This document shows positions 26,480 to 40,000 of a DNA stretch of 64,000 nucleotides, piece after piece (within the stretch, counting starts at the first letter, position 1; the number at the start of each line of letters is the position of its first letter). The notes beneath the pieces were generated by a model. The model ran no database searches. It worked only from the letters and a program-made list of their open reading frames with translations, and had not been told where the DNA came from. A program made the position numbers and the translations under genes. Source of the stretch: Trichoplax sp. H2 (taxonomy: Eukaryota; Placozoa; Uniplacotomia; Trichoplacea). Location: the NCBI GenBank assembly GCA_003344405.1, contig NOWV01000069.1:124001-188000 (forward strand). The letters run 5' to 3'.

Positions 26480-27430
26480 CAAGAAGATAGAATATATAAT
26501 AATTTTTATTTTTAATGGACATGAATCTCATGAGTATAAAATCTAAAACTTTTCATAATTAAATCGTACTATGTATTCTTGTTAAATTACGAAGGATGAT
26601 AGACTAGCATGCAATTACAAGATTAAATTTGGATAATCTCCAGTTACGCATATAAAAATCAATATACTCATTAAGTATGAATTCGCAATTATATTCATTA
26701 CGATGAATTCTGATTTGAGAATGCTTAGCTGTACGATAATAATTTTGTAAAGATAGAGAGTTAAAGATTTTTTAAGTCCTTACATTACCAATAAGACATG
26801 AATAAAAAAATACGATTTAATTATAAAAGACCGAAAGCGAAGAGAAATGTTTTCCTACATCTACTATTACCATTCGGCCTATATCAGTTGACGTTACCGA
26901 AAGTAATTCTACATTAATAAAATAGGCAATCTGTTTTATATAATATAATAAGAATGGATAGTATTGAATATTTTTCAAGGTAAACGTAATTTTTATTATA
27001 TGAACGCAAATGTCGTCTTAAAATTCGTTAAGAGAATGAGGTATCAAACTATCTTCACCCGCATATTTCTTGCTATAATATTACAGGATGATATACAAGT
27101 CTAATTGCAACAATAAATTTTAATCTAAAACAGATCGCCTTCGTTTGAGAAAAAAATACAGTTTGTAATGTAAGCTAATTATCGTATTAAAATATCTAGA
27201 GGTAGATATAATTTATTATTTCCTTGAACGCAAATAATATAGTTTAAAATTTGCTTAGAGTAAAAATATATCCTACATTTTATACCCCTATATCTCGCTT
27301 TAATATTACAGAATGATATAAAAGCAGAATTACGATATCAAATTTTTAATCTGAAATACACTGCTTTAGTTCGAGAAAAAATGCAGTTTCTAATGTCAAT
27401 TGGTTGCTATTTTAGAATATCTAGTGTATA
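26480..27430. repeat. Degenerate tandem repeat, period about 224-245 bp
   Basis: TGAACGCAAATG at 27001 and TGAACGCAAATA at 27225 anchor two recognisable units. Both contain a CTTG/CTCG-CTATAATATTACAGGATGATAT-type block, then TTTTAATCTAAAACA and GAGAAAAAA.ACAGTTT.TAATGT. An older unit near 26.57-26.63 kb keeps the GGATGATAGAC and AATTACAAGATTAAATTT text. Confidence 0.6.
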
Positions 27431-30400
27431 TCGGATATTCTATGCGCTATTCTCAAATATTAATTTAGTGTTTTAAAGGTAAAATGTACGATATATCAGC
27501 TAAGGATATCATAAAAATTCCATGATATTATTTAGCATTTGTACTATCCTAAGAATTCGACTATGGTATAAAAGGAATACAAACTCCAATGCTAATCTAC
27601 TATTCAAGCAAATGAAGTCAACGAATGTAACAATTTCATAACCAAGAATAATAAACTAATTAAAATGACATTAATATGCAATAAAGATCAGCTCCAAGCT
27701 ACTGCCTTACATCGAATATATTTCCCTGAACATAATCGTACAGTAAAGATCTCGTCATACTTAATTATTATTATCATTATTTTAGTTAAAGAAAGCAGGA
27801 CGTAGCAGCAAGAAATGTAACATGCTAATTAGTTAAATGGCAATGAACACACGGGCTGATATATCGTTTAGTATCATAGTGCAATCAATTATCGCATTTT
27901 AAATAGAAAGTAAATTGAATTCTCCAATCTCCATTTGTGATATTAGCCAACTACAATCAGGTGCTCGATCCCTTGAACTGATGTACGCGAATTTTGTACC
28001 ATATTTGATTCGATTTTCTAATTGATCAATTTTAACATTTATGGATGTAATATGTTTTGAATTATCCTATCTATGCGAAGAGCTCGAAAGCTTATATCGA
28101 CCATATTGAAATAAAGTGTTCTTAATTTTCTATCTCGATCAGTGCTAATAGCCCCTTAGCATTAATCCAATCAAACCATGAAACTCAGCCTTTAGATCTT
28201 AATAATAATTAATTGCTTATCTTAGTATTTGTAAAGAGCCTTTGGTTAACCTAACAATCAAGCCTGATTACTAGATTGATCAGGGTTTTGGTTTGCATAG
28301 GCTACGTAAAATAAGAATCACATTTAGCAGCAAGGTAATTCTATATCCAAGTACGTGTACATATACTGATAGTAGAGTCTAATTAAACGAAATAACTATC
28401 TCATGATGTTATGCTTGATAGTTAGCCTTACCCAAACAAAATTTACTATGATTTTCATATAGCAAAATAAACAATTTAAACGATAACTTATTTGAATAGG
28501 GCATAACTTTCGAATGATAGCCTAACCAGTATACATCACCACCTTGCGAAGAAATAAGGACAAATGATATATAGACGTGTGTAAAATTATGTAATTTCTG
28601 GGATCATCATTAATAGAACGATGGATAAATGCTCAATATCAATCATACAAGCAAAGTGCAAAGACAGCCAAACGTTAATAGACAATGCTACCAGTTTTTC
28701 CAGTCTGATTTTAGATAGCTACGAAAGCCAATCGATGTGCCTCTATTTCAACATTCTGCGAACGGATTTTTTAATATGTAAAGCTCTTAATCCTATTATA
28801 TTGAAGATAACACACAGCTTACAACAAGTCAACAGTCTCCTCAGTAATGATGAGGACTTTAAATCAATAAAGACTTGTTCCTGTATAGTATACAAATATA
28901 ATGTATTAGCTCCAAACTTTATCACATTTACTCTCAAATTAATTATAGTAGGTAATAGACAGTAGTTATTGTCAAATTATTCTAGAAATGATTCTGGATT
29001 AAGGAATTTATACATGGAATCACGATCGAAAGAAAAACATCAATATCTGTGTGAAATTCTTGCAAATTTTGAATTTAAAACTGTCGTCCTACAGGATTAG
29101 CTAGAGCGATGATATTTTAATAGAATCAAACCACTTATTTAATTCTATCGTTTGATTAGTGTAAACGTTATCGAAAACTCATCAATGTCATCGAAGAATT
29201 TAAAACAATAAATCAAGATCCTACCATCTTTCAAATGATTTAGCTGCAATTAGAACATTTTAACGTGCTAAGCTTCTGCTGCCAATTCGATCGCTTATAA
29301 AATAAGAGAAATTTCAATATGTTATTATCGATAGTTTCTCCTTTTGGCAGTTTTAGAACGATTTTTTGATCAATAATTATGTATTCGCATCGCAATTTAT
29401 AAATTAGCTAAATGATATCCTAACTAATGAATTTTTTAGATATCAGTGTAGATGATCCAAACTATTTTAAAACGAATGCTTTTCAAATGACTCCATATGA
29501 ATATCTGTAACCGAGTTAATGCCTTACTACATACATGACGAATATACATTAAAGTCTCTATTGTGCATAGAACTTCCTGTTCTATGTCTGGACTGTCATC
29601 ATCAATTTTCCAGCTAAAAATCATAGGATAGTTATTATTGTTCTCTATACTTATAGCGTCTGGCAGAAGATTCTAGTTTATGGCTATACTGTAGAAGTTG
29701 TATATCTAAGCCCAAATATACTGAATGCACTCTTAAAGCATCAAATTTACGTGTCTAATACTGTCGTTTAAAACCTGATATTGAGGAATTAGAGATAGGA
29801 GATTATTTGCTCAGTAATCCTACAGTGATTTTAAAGTAAAGTAATAACCAAGATGCGTGCTCTCAGTGGTTCAATTAAAATTTCAGGTCAGTAGATATTC
29901 ATGATTTTGACCTTTTATTTAGAATACGGTATAGAACAAGATACTGTCGTATAGATGAAAAATCTTAAATTATCAATTCGTAGTGGCCCAAATGAATTTC
30001 AATCCGATGATTTTCTTACTATCACCTAAAAGTAAGTTATAAATCATCGCCATTTACCGTAAAATTGGCATAAAAGAAGAATTAAAGCTAGCCGTATTTC
30101 TCTGATTACAAAACCTCGTAGGTGTATATAAATTATTATTCAAACAGACACCTAGTAAAATTTTAGAAGGAGTATTCAATACTATTCAAATGTCGGCATA
30201 TGAATACCCAAAAGCGAGTAAATCTCTTGTTATTTTCTTCGAGGACGAATATAAGAGCTTATTGGCTTTCCTTTTCATATAAGGACAAATAGATCCGTCA
30301 GGGTGATGAGCAAATTTCCTGTTTAATTTCTAAACAATTATCGCTTGATTCCTTGCTAAATTAACAGAGGAAGCATACAGGCTTCTATACGTCTAATTTC

Positions 30401-31289
30401 TAGTCTAAGATTATGGCTATTGGGTATAGAATTTGTATAGCTAAACTGAGCTAGCACAACACATTGTCTTCTATTCGGGTAGTTACCTATTTTCAATAAT
30501 TAAAATAAATACATAATTGATTAACATATCTATTGAATTAATTAATGTCGGATAGTGCATATAGAGACAGTATGTGGCTGAGGAATAAAAAGGCAATTTA
30601 CGTCATCAATAGTATTTTATTCGTTAATAATTTGATGGACATGATGATAATAAGAGGAATGCAATAAATAGAAAACCATACGAAAGTCTCATTATAGCCA
30701 TTGGCTGGTAAAACATTCAAGATGGTAGACATAAAAATATGGTCAAGCTACGGAACTAGTCTAGCCTTGAATTGATTTGTACAGACTTGAACGAAACGAT
30801 CGTCTCCATTATTGGTGCCACCATTTCCATTCGATCTTCCGGTTTTGCTCAAGCCTACATTTTCATTCAGCAATAGGGATCCAATTAAACTTATAAAACA
30901 AGATTAGGTAGCGTAATTAAGAATTGATTTGTTCATACATTCATTTCTATAATTTTGCAGTTGACTAGCGATGATCACTTTAATGGGCTCATGGTTACGG
31001 ATACGAGGACAGCCGCGATTACTCTTAATCTTCTCCCATAATGCCTATCATCTCCGGACAGTACTAATTGTCGCTGATACCCAAGTATTTAATCAACATA
31101 TTACGAAAGCATAGTCAATAGATTCCACCATAGCATGAGAGAAATAAAATTCATCAAAAAAATAGTTCAATTTTTATTTTGTTTCTGATGCTATAGTCAT
31201 TGGATATAGCGGTTAAGATTGTAATTTCTTTTGTTCATACTAATTGGCAATCGTATCAGCTAATCTATCTTATCGGACACCAAATCGAA

Positions 31290-32250
31290 TCGTCGTTCGA
31301 TTTCCACTTAGCCTATCTTACTTATTAAACATTCTTTTCTCTCCATGATGATCTCTAATACAATGATCGTTTATCGGCTGGATGAAAATTTAAAATGAAG
31401 GAGTGCTAGCACAAAACTGACGACAAAAGCACTGCATACATTAGTCCTGTTGGAGATTTGATGGCTATATGAAAGTTTTAATCTTGGATGCATTATTTCC
31501 TTATCGATGGCCTAGCCTGTGTTTTAATGGATATAGTAGATAGATTAATGATGATCATTCGCTTCTTAAATCATTAATCATTTCATTTCTTGTTAAGGAA
31601 ACTGAAATAATTGCATCCCTAACGGAATTTTCTTTAGGTTTCGATGTATTCTCAGTAGATTGAACGAATATCGAATACAGCCATTTTAATTCATACAAGC
31701 TTATTAAGAGTATCGCATAACATTCTCATATTTATTACTCATTTCAATTCTATAACTTCAATGAACGATGATTATTCTGCTACTAAATCATCCATCATTT
31801 AATTTTGGGAAAGAGAACTGGATAACTGCTTTCTGATGATTACTTCCACTCAAATTCTATGTAGTTAGCGCAGATCACTTATATTAAAATATAGCAAGGA
31901 ATGAGGGTATTGATTGCTTAATTCACCACTTTACCTCCAATTGGTCTTCACTTTCTTTATTCAATACTACTTAGGGATATTTTCACAACGAATCTGTTAC
32001 TGACATAATAACACTATAGGCTGGTTAACGCTACCAGCTACCATTACTAGTTTCATTCACAATTAAATAATGATTATTACCTTTTGCTAGCATAAACTCT
32101 GGATAGGAAGCTATATGACATTTGAAGCTTATTCTATCGTCCTGCATCATTTATTATGGTAGGATTATAAGTCATAGAAGGAAGTTAGTACCTTTCAATT
32201 AATCACTGATAAAGAAAGTAGAAAAATCTGTGATTCTGTATAGTAGAGGC
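31290..32250. repeat. Possible degenerate repeat, spacing about 225-300 bp
   Basis: GATGATCATTCGCTTCTTAA (about 31542), GATGATTATTCTGCTACTAA (about 31767) and AATGATTATTACC (about 32068) head loosely similar stretches with a following ATTAATCATTTCATTT or ATCCATCATTTAATTT block. The similarity is weak and might be partly chance in AT-rich sequence. Confidence 0.3.
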
Positions 32251-34429
32251 AAGATAAGTGAAATCATGACACGATAAAAATCTCTTCCTAAATAATGATC
32301 CATCCAGATACCAGAGATTCGAATGTAGTTCATTTAACTGATCAGTCTATTGCAAATCTATCTAAAACTTTCTTCACTTACTAGCTACACATATACCGCA
32401 ATCTCCAGCCATTTCTGAACTTTTGTCCTTTTAGTATTTAAAATACTGAATATCAAAAGTATTCCAATCAGACTATTCAAACTATCCGAATTATTTTATT
32501 TTTACTATTTAAATTCGTTTGTGCCGAAATAATATTAAAATCCCCAATATCCATTGATTGAGACAATAGAATTTATTCTGTCTGCATTAAAATCAATTAC
32601 GTCCGTAAAATGATTAATTATAAATTCGACTTCATGTCCGTATTCTATCTAGAAGGTAGCCAAATACCATACTAGGCAAGTAAAGTATATGCTTTCTATT
32701 TTTAAATTCCTGCTAAAGGCTCAATAGAAAAGTTGATAAATGACTGAATTTTGACCTTTCGAAATTGAGTTTATATGTCTTATAAATGAATAATTGTATT
32801 TCTCAACATTTTAAAAATTAAATTTTTGAAAAACTCTGAAATAAATCTCCTCATTTGACCTTTAAAAGAAACATTTCTGAGGTCAAAATTATTTAACGGG
32901 ATAGTAATAAAAACAATTAATCTACTCAATATTGAACACTTGAAATCAATTTAATGCTATCAACCTTTCACATCCATTAAGTCATTCATATTGCGATATC
33001 TTATTTTTATACATTAATTATATGCAGTAATTTTACATATTTTAGCATGAGAATATAGCATACAAAGTTTGCTGATATTCTTTACTTTTAGCCCTTTATT
33101 CAATTATTAAAACATGGAACTTGCTTCCAAATCGAAGCTGCCCATTATCAATTCAGTTGAAATTTAAAAACGACAAAACGTCGTGAAAGATCTCAATAAT
33201 CTCACTTTTTATACAACATAGCACTCTATTTTAATTCTACCTAGGAATACATTATTTAACAACACTAGCACCAAACACCTATAATTTTGTATAATTCGTT
33301 ACTAGTTTCAGTTAGGACTTATTAAAGAACGAAGAAAACATTGATTGTGAAGCTCATCATTTCAGTAGTCATTTTCATAAATCAACTACAATTATTGCAT
33401 TCTTAATTACAATTTGATTCTTAAATGATAAATGACTTAGACAATTCCTTTTATTCTTCTTGGTTAACCAAAGTCCTAATAGATCAACTGATTGCATAGG
33501 CTAAAATAGTATCATTAATTGCAATATTTTGTGAACAGAATGATTAGCATTAATTAGAGATGAATCGGACTTCGAACAACCCATTCATGTTCTGGTAGAA
33601 TAGGATTGTAAATAATTAATTATTCTATTCAATAACATTGAACTTTCTCTATCAATACGATTTTGTTTTGCAAACAACTTTGAGCTATAATGAATATTCT
33701 CTCCTCCATATTCCTAGTCAACGTTTATTCTATTCAACGTCGAAAAAGTTATTAATAGTAGAGGATGGCCGTCTAATGCTTTTGCTTTTCAATGGAGATC
33801 AAAATATAAATATGTTCATTCATGCCTATAGCTTAAATAATTCCTATTATCTACTGCTAGATTTTGAATAGGCATTTCTAAAAGTCTGTAATATTTATAA
33901 ATATGTATACTACCCGAATACTCGATATTTAATTCATTACATCTTGATATCATTTTCCCTATTTTGCTATAATACATACACTCTTATTTGTTTTTACTAG
34001 ATTGGAAGTGGAATACCGATTAATTTATTGGATAGACACTTATTCCATCTACGTTTTTTCATTCTCGTAAATATTTTACTGTCATCTTTGCAAGAGTGTG
34101 GATGAATTATTAGTGAAATTTGGGTTTAATAATTATTTTATCCAGCTTTGCTTGATCTTTAAGAATTATTACTGATCTTATAACAACTTAAGTGAAATAT
34201 CAGTAAAAATTCTTAGGTAAAGTAATCTCTCCGTCTAACATTTCTTTATTTCTTCTCAAGATACTGCTATTTCTATGAAATTAGAAATGAAATACCAGCA
34301 AATTTCCTGATTTAGGTAATCATACTAATCTAGTGCTCTCCATTAATAACTGCCAAAGTCTCATTTGTTTAATTCGAATATGATAAAATAATTTTTATTT
34401 TAACCCTATTCTTTCTAATGTTTCATAGC

Positions 34430-34960
34430 TCGAAATTTTTCATACTACGAAATCTTCGAGCTTTCTTTTCTTTATTGATGCATGGTATTTTTCTCCCTAA
34501 GATACAAACTTTTTATTTATGATCCCGTTTTTATTATGATCCTTTGTTGACTCGTTGTAATGTCATAAAATCTTCAAGCTTTTACTTCCAATATTGTAGT
34601 TTGGTATTTATTCCAACTAACATTTTCTCAATCTTTCTTGTCATATAACCTCCCATCACATAAATAAAACTACATTTATTCATATCCTAGCTTGACTCGA
34701 TCATTCTTATTAAGTAAAGCCTTCAACCTTTTTTTTCTACTTAATTATTCATGCTAGGTATTCATTTCACCAAATCATACTCTCTTTCAAAGTGTTCCAT
34801 CGTTTATTAATTTGATAATCATACAGTCATTTCCCTCCATACTAATCCTTCTCCTACATTCGATACTTTTAATTCTGTGGAAATCTCAAATTTTCCCTTC
34901 CGCTATTGATCCATATTTTTCTTCTTAGTTCAATAATATTAATCTGGAATTATAAAATAT
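34430..34960. repeat. Degenerate pyrimidine-rich tandem repeat, period about 115-140 bp
   Basis: AATCTTCGAGCTTTC (34459), AATCTTCAAGCTTTT (34573) and AAGCCTTCAACCTTTT (34715) are equivalent points in successive units. Each is followed by ATTGATGCATGGTATTTTTC, ATTGTAGTTTGGTATTTATT or ATTCATGCTAGGTATTCATT. The plus strand is markedly T+C rich throughout. Confidence 0.6.
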
Positions 34961-36865
34961 CGACAACTATAATCCAACATCTTTTGTTGATTGAAATTAT
35001 CCTTCTAATACCATCAATTTTATTAAAATTCAATTCAATTGAAAGTAGAATAATGATATGATAATTTAATATTGTTGTCTGACTTATAAATTATCTATGT
35101 GTAATTCTCTGTCTATCACATATTATAATAGAATGATCTAAATTTTTAATTATCAAATATCACCACGGCACCTATTAGACGTCACGATGTATAACAATAT
35201 CAACCTTTTCTTAGACATTCATCATAAAGTCGATAGGCTACTCTCGTAGGGTTAATTTTTGTTAATGCTGCTATATCTTCCATTCCATCTTCATTTTATT
35301 TCCTTTTTCTTTTCATTCCTTTCATTATCTTATGAATTGAGGCAAAATGGATTATGCGGGTACTATAGTTGGTAAAATTTTATTTATCCATCACAGCTTT
35401 TTGCATATGATATCATTTCATTATTATAGTAGAGGAAACAAAAAATTCCATCCTTTTAACATTAGCTTTGTCTGATATGAAGTGAAATTAATCTTGCTTC
35501 AATGATACTTAAATTTCAGTTCTATTAAATACCAGTAAGTAATGAATTCTATCTGTACTACATTTTATTAAAGCCTCTATCACAGTAGTAAATAGTAGAT
35601 TTAATCTTAAATATGATTAAAGAAATATTTATTCTTATCCTTCATAATTTTATTTTAATGTCTCTTATGAATCTTAATCTATACAGCTGCAAAGCGATCG
35701 TCAATATTTCGTATCCACTATCTACCATATCTAACAAAAAAACATTTATTTCAAATTACTAAAAAGATAATTATATAATTAGGAGAAGCATATTAAATAC
35801 AATATTAGGGCATGATATATTAAACTTGTTACAAAATTGGCTGCCAGAGTCTCAATTTAACCAATGTATCGTTTTTATACATTGCTGTTAATAATTTATT
35901 TACTGATCTAATTATTATTTAATTACTATATGAACATGAGTATCAAAATTTACTGGTAATTATTGCTGATATTTTTACAAAAAGGCTCCAATCTATTGGT
36001 GGATATTGTTTGTAAATATTATCTGTTGATTCACTACTGATTATATAGACGATCATAATTGATAAAAAACGAGTATGCAGTTGAAATATTTTGGCATTTA
36101 GACTTCAAATCGTAAACATACAATTGTTAGACCTAACCATTAATTTACCATCCTTTGATTATATTTCTATCATGGCAAAAATAATATAGTTCTGTTTTAC
36201 TTCAAGATCCGATTATTTGAGCAAAGATAATCTATCAAATGCAAAATTGATAGAGCTTTAAATGCATTATATTAACCAACTAATGAATTAGAATAATGGA
36301 GCGATAATATTTTATCGTAATCGTTTGCTAAATTCTCATATCTCATCATCTATTTCAATGGCGAAGTTATCTATACCTGATCGAGTGGAAAATAATTTTA
36401 CCAGACGTTTTCTCATAGTATTTGTTCATTAAACTTTCAGGATTAGCTCGTGTATATGTGAGAATTTCGAAGTACAACAAAAGTCTTGCCTGACTACTCT
36501 ACTTTATAGGTATATAGCTTTAAAAATAATATTTAAGTTCGGTCTATGCTTTTTCAATACTTGTTTTACGATACTAGTTAACAGCAACTATGAAAACAAA
36601 AATTTATTGATATTACGATTATATATTAATGCATCACTGTATATACCTGTAGTATATTAGTTGCCATGTTGACACTAACACTTTAGAACCTACCTAACTT
36701 AAATGACATTTTATCCGATATCTGCAGCTTATTCCATAATTTAACTATATTCAACTTCTTACTTTGCATAGAATAAAAGGCGCCGATTCTAGTACAAATT
36801 TTAAAAGTTTGTTCAAGTTGTGAAAGCGTAAAGATACTAACTACATCAAATCAATTGTTGATATC

Positions 36866-39721
36866 ATGGGAGGCAAAGCCTCTATTCCTAGCCAACATAA
36901 TCATCTTTCCAGTCAATCCTACGATTTCGCTCCAGCAAAGTTTCGTTATATCGACCAGAATTCTTACGCTTAACAGAAGAAGATTTACAAAAATCTAAAG
37001 ATCGTACTTGTCGTGAAATAATATCACCTAGTTACAGTTACCGCGCTTTACAGGATTCGCTGAGTAAGTAATAATAAGATATAAATTAATTAATCTTAAT
37101 TCTCTAGCACATTATATATTATATTAACCTGACGATCTTGCTATAAATGCAACTAATAAATATCATTAATTGCATAAAATTAATTGCATAAACTCAATGA
37201 TACTAGAATATATCGGCATTCTTTCACCTAAGCTAACCTTCTATGTTATTTGTCTTTCCGATAGATGCATTAATTCTGGTAAAAGTCATTTAAATGAAGA
37301 TCAAGCTGCCGTCGGTATTTACATGCTTCGTCTGCAGACATCCTTGAAATTACAATCGTTAAGTAACAAAAATGTAATGAAACTTGTTTATGACACATTG
37401 TATAATTATGATATCCTTGCAATGAAAGCATATAATACTTCTGTATGAAGATTAAAGGTCTAAGAGATAAAGTAGAAAAATAAAATAGTTATTTTCTCCC
37501 TTTAGCTGTCTCGAATCTTACCCTATCAATATTTTGCAATCTTTGATGGCCATGGTGGCACCGAGGCGGCGATTTACGCTGCAAATTCACTCCATTTAAT
37601 AATTTATCAAAAATTAACAGAAGCTCATAATTTCTATGCAACACTACCATCCATTAATTCTGAATTATCTACTGTAAAATTGGAAGATTGATTATAGGAG
37701 CAATAGAAGAAGCTTTTCGAGAGCTGGTAAGTTACTTATCGTTGATTAAAATACTGCAATCGGTCAACGCCGTGTTACTTTTTTAACGCTTGAACAGAAT
37801 ATTTCAGTTTCAATTTGCTTTCATGTTTGTGATTCATCTGCTATTAAATTTTGAGATTCTAAAATACAAAATATCTTCAAGGCATTTATTGATGTTCCGA
37901 TTAGTAGCACTCTTTACCCCTTCGATTAATCTAATTTAGGAGATGCAATAATTTCAACATGAAATAATAACTACGAAATTATTCGTATCTCTTACGAAAG
38001 CTATTTAGATGATCGCAAATCTACATTACATCATTGAGTAGAATGTAGCCTTATTGTCCTATATTAGCTTCTGAAACTGAAGTAGCATAGTGTGAGATCT
38101 CAGCTAATATCTTAAAGTTGAGCTTTAGTTGTTTAAAGCTTTCCAAAACTAAGTTTCAAATCGTCACTAATTAACTCTAACCTAAGGTATCCTCAACTTT
38201 ATAATTTAGGATCAACAAATTGGCAATGAGCGGCAGTCTTGCTCTATCAGTGGCGGCTGCACTGCCATAATGGCACTCTATTTTGAAAAGCATTTGTATG
38301 TAGCTAATGCAGGCGATTGCAGGTAAAGTGATCATAATGCGAGTAAACTTCGCACATTGTAATTAAATGTTACATCCATAATCTGGATATTATTTACCAT
38401 TGAATTTAATACTTTTAACTATATCTGGTATAATCATCTAGGGCGCTAATAATAAAACAAGGCATTATGGAACAACTATCAACGGACTTTAATCCTATAA
38501 CAGATAGACAGCGATTACAATATTTAGTAAGGATGCTTGCAAACTCTTAAACTTATCACAGATAATCTTTATAGGACTTGAATCCTGTATGATTTATTCA
38601 TGATGGAACTATTAATCATTAAATTAAATGGACATGGTTATTGTTACTAATCGATAGTATTTGTTTGGAATCCGTTAAATTATATGATCATTCAATTTAA
38701 AATTCCTCGTTAATTTTAGTTTAATTGCTTGCTATTTTTCAATTTTGTACAGAGTGTACTGAAGTAATCTATTTGTTACGCTTTAATGGCAGAAGCACGC
38801 AGTACCGTCTCTTAAAAGAGACTACCATTTGATTAAAAAATCGCTCAATAGCGTAATTTAATTCGTTTCAATATCTAGGCATATCTACAACCAGAACTAC
38901 TTCATGCCTATTACAACAGATTGTACTTTAAGCAACGCATACGTAAAACTGATGTGGGTAAACCAGTCGTATATAAAGATATGGATATGGTGGGCTGGTA
39001 AGTTTTAGCAATAGTTAGTTATAAATATCGATGTTAACCTCAACAATTAACTGTAGGGGTACAAAAATTGCCAGTGAAGAAGATTTCGAACTTGTTCCTA
39101 TGATACGAGGAGGCGGAAAGCAGGTTGGTGACATAAATATCCTTTGCGTTACTATAACAACTTTAAATTAATATTACTTGAACAGTGTCGTTTATTAGAT
39201 ATTATAAGCACAACTCGAGGATTTGGTGACTTCGATTTAAAATGTCAAGAAGGAGGACCATATTTAAAGCCGTTCTTAACCTCATGTCCCGAAGTGAAGT
39301 CACTAGCATTGGATCAGGATAGCTATGGTCCTGATGATATTTTAATTTTGGGTTGTGACGGTTTATACGAAAGTCTAAGTAATGAAGAAATTGGGAAGAT
39401 AGTTCTGGATTGTCTTCAGAAATGTGGTAGAGAAGATAATTTTAGGTAGAGATAATATAGTCAACCGTAATCTCAACCATTGTGGCAAATGTAAATTCAA
39501 CTCATAATATTTCTTGTTCCATCCATGTTCCAAGATATGCAAAAGCTGCGAAAACCTTAGTCGAAACTTGTCGAGGAATGTATGATGGCCGTCATTGGAT
39601 GAAAAATGATGTAGAATTAGCTTCTCAAGATGACATTTCCGCCTTCATAATTCCGTTAATTAATGAAGATCATCTTATGGAAATCAAAGAAGCGAACAAT
39701 AGTACAGGTATAAATCATTGA
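36866..39721 (+). CDS. PPM1H-like: PPM1H/J/M-type Ser/Thr protein phosphatase (PP2C), nine exons
   Basis: Metal-dependent (Mg/Mn) PP2C-fold phosphatase. Exons: 36866-37067, 37265-37373, 37506-37726, 38210-38322, 38442-38526, 38879-38997, 39057-39123, 39186-39445, 39535-39721; about 454 codons, like human PPM1M. PPM1H/J/M hallmarks appear in order: RPEFLRLTEEDL near the N-terminus, SGKSHLNEDQA (metal Asp), YFAIFDGHGG (metal DG), SGGCTAIMAL, YVANAGDCRA, DRQRLQYL, STTRGFGDFDLK, GPYLKPFL, ILGCDGLYESLSNEE, and the terminal DDISAFIIPL. The N-terminus MGGKAS fits an N-myristoylation signal (Gly2, Ser6), suggesting membrane association. Two single-base losses break the frame: about 36948-36952, just before RPEF, and about 37687-37691, inside the segment equivalent to EDLVIGALESAF. 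Adding one base in each makes all phases agree, so I read them as sequence errors. Convergent with UBA1. Confidence 0.9.
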
Positions 39722-39724
39722 AAA

Positions 39725-39730
39725 AATAAA
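39725..39730 (+). terminator. Candidate polyadenylation signal of the PPM1 gene
   Basis: AATAAA directly after the stop codon, with another in TTTTAATAAAGG about 135 bp further on. The same arrangement is present after the duplicated last exon. Which is used cannot be told from sequence. Confidence 0.4.
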
Positions 39731-39874
39731 TGTGCAAAATTTTCGACGCAGGTGTTAGTGGATTCCCTGTTTCAGCTTCAATCAAAGCCAGGCTATTAAT
39801 AGTATACATTCGTCATATCTTTGTGTGTGAATATTGTTATACTGGTCTACAATCATTATTTTTAATAAAGGCAC

Positions 39875-39980
39875 TTAATCTTATCAACGATTAGCCGGAA
39901 TTTAGCGAAATGGGATATTCTATTGTACGCGTAATAACGATGATGATTGGTGATATTGGTTTTGCTGAAACATTTCAACA
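39875..39980 (+). pseudogene. 106-bp displaced copy of the TRPA pore exon, ending at the gap
   Basis: Bases 39875-39980 match 10551-10656 with a single difference: GATGATGATTGG here, GATGATGGTTGG there, which would change Val to Ile beside the GDIGF pore motif. The copy carries the intron end (ATCTTATCAACGATTAG), the acceptor and the first 86 bp of the pore exon, then stops at the run of Ns. It sits inside what should be PPM1 3'-flanking sequence. Most likely a chimeric contig end rather than a real insertion. Confidence 0.85.
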
Positions 39981-40000
39981 NNNNNNNNNNNNNNNNNNNN
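39981..40000. other. Assembly gap of 20 N
   Basis: Twenty undetermined bases. The left side is a TRPA fragment and the right side is a second copy of PPM1 sequence, so the join between flanks is not supported by the sequence itself. Confidence 1.

Larger units (their letters stand above)
19717..36865. other. 17-kb gene desert of degenerate tandem repeats
   Basis: I find no exon chain, conserved domain or RNA gene here. The isolated open frames at 28621-28965 (114 codons) and 33638-33871 (77 codons) match no family I know and lack splice context. Much of the interval consists of decayed tandem arrays with different unit lengths, the clearest annotated separately. Between about 33.9 and 35.3 kb the plus strand is strikingly pyrimidine-rich. 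Anything else in this interval is AT-rich sequence I cannot interpret. Confidence 0.5.

Noticed and set aside
28621-28965. 114-codon open frame in the gene desert
   Set aside because: The longest frame in the interval, but no domain, no transmembrane pattern and no neighbouring exon. Conservation or a transcript would be needed to keep it.
33638-33871. 77-codon open frame
   Set aside because: No similarity recognised and it lies in degenerate, pyrimidine-biased sequence.
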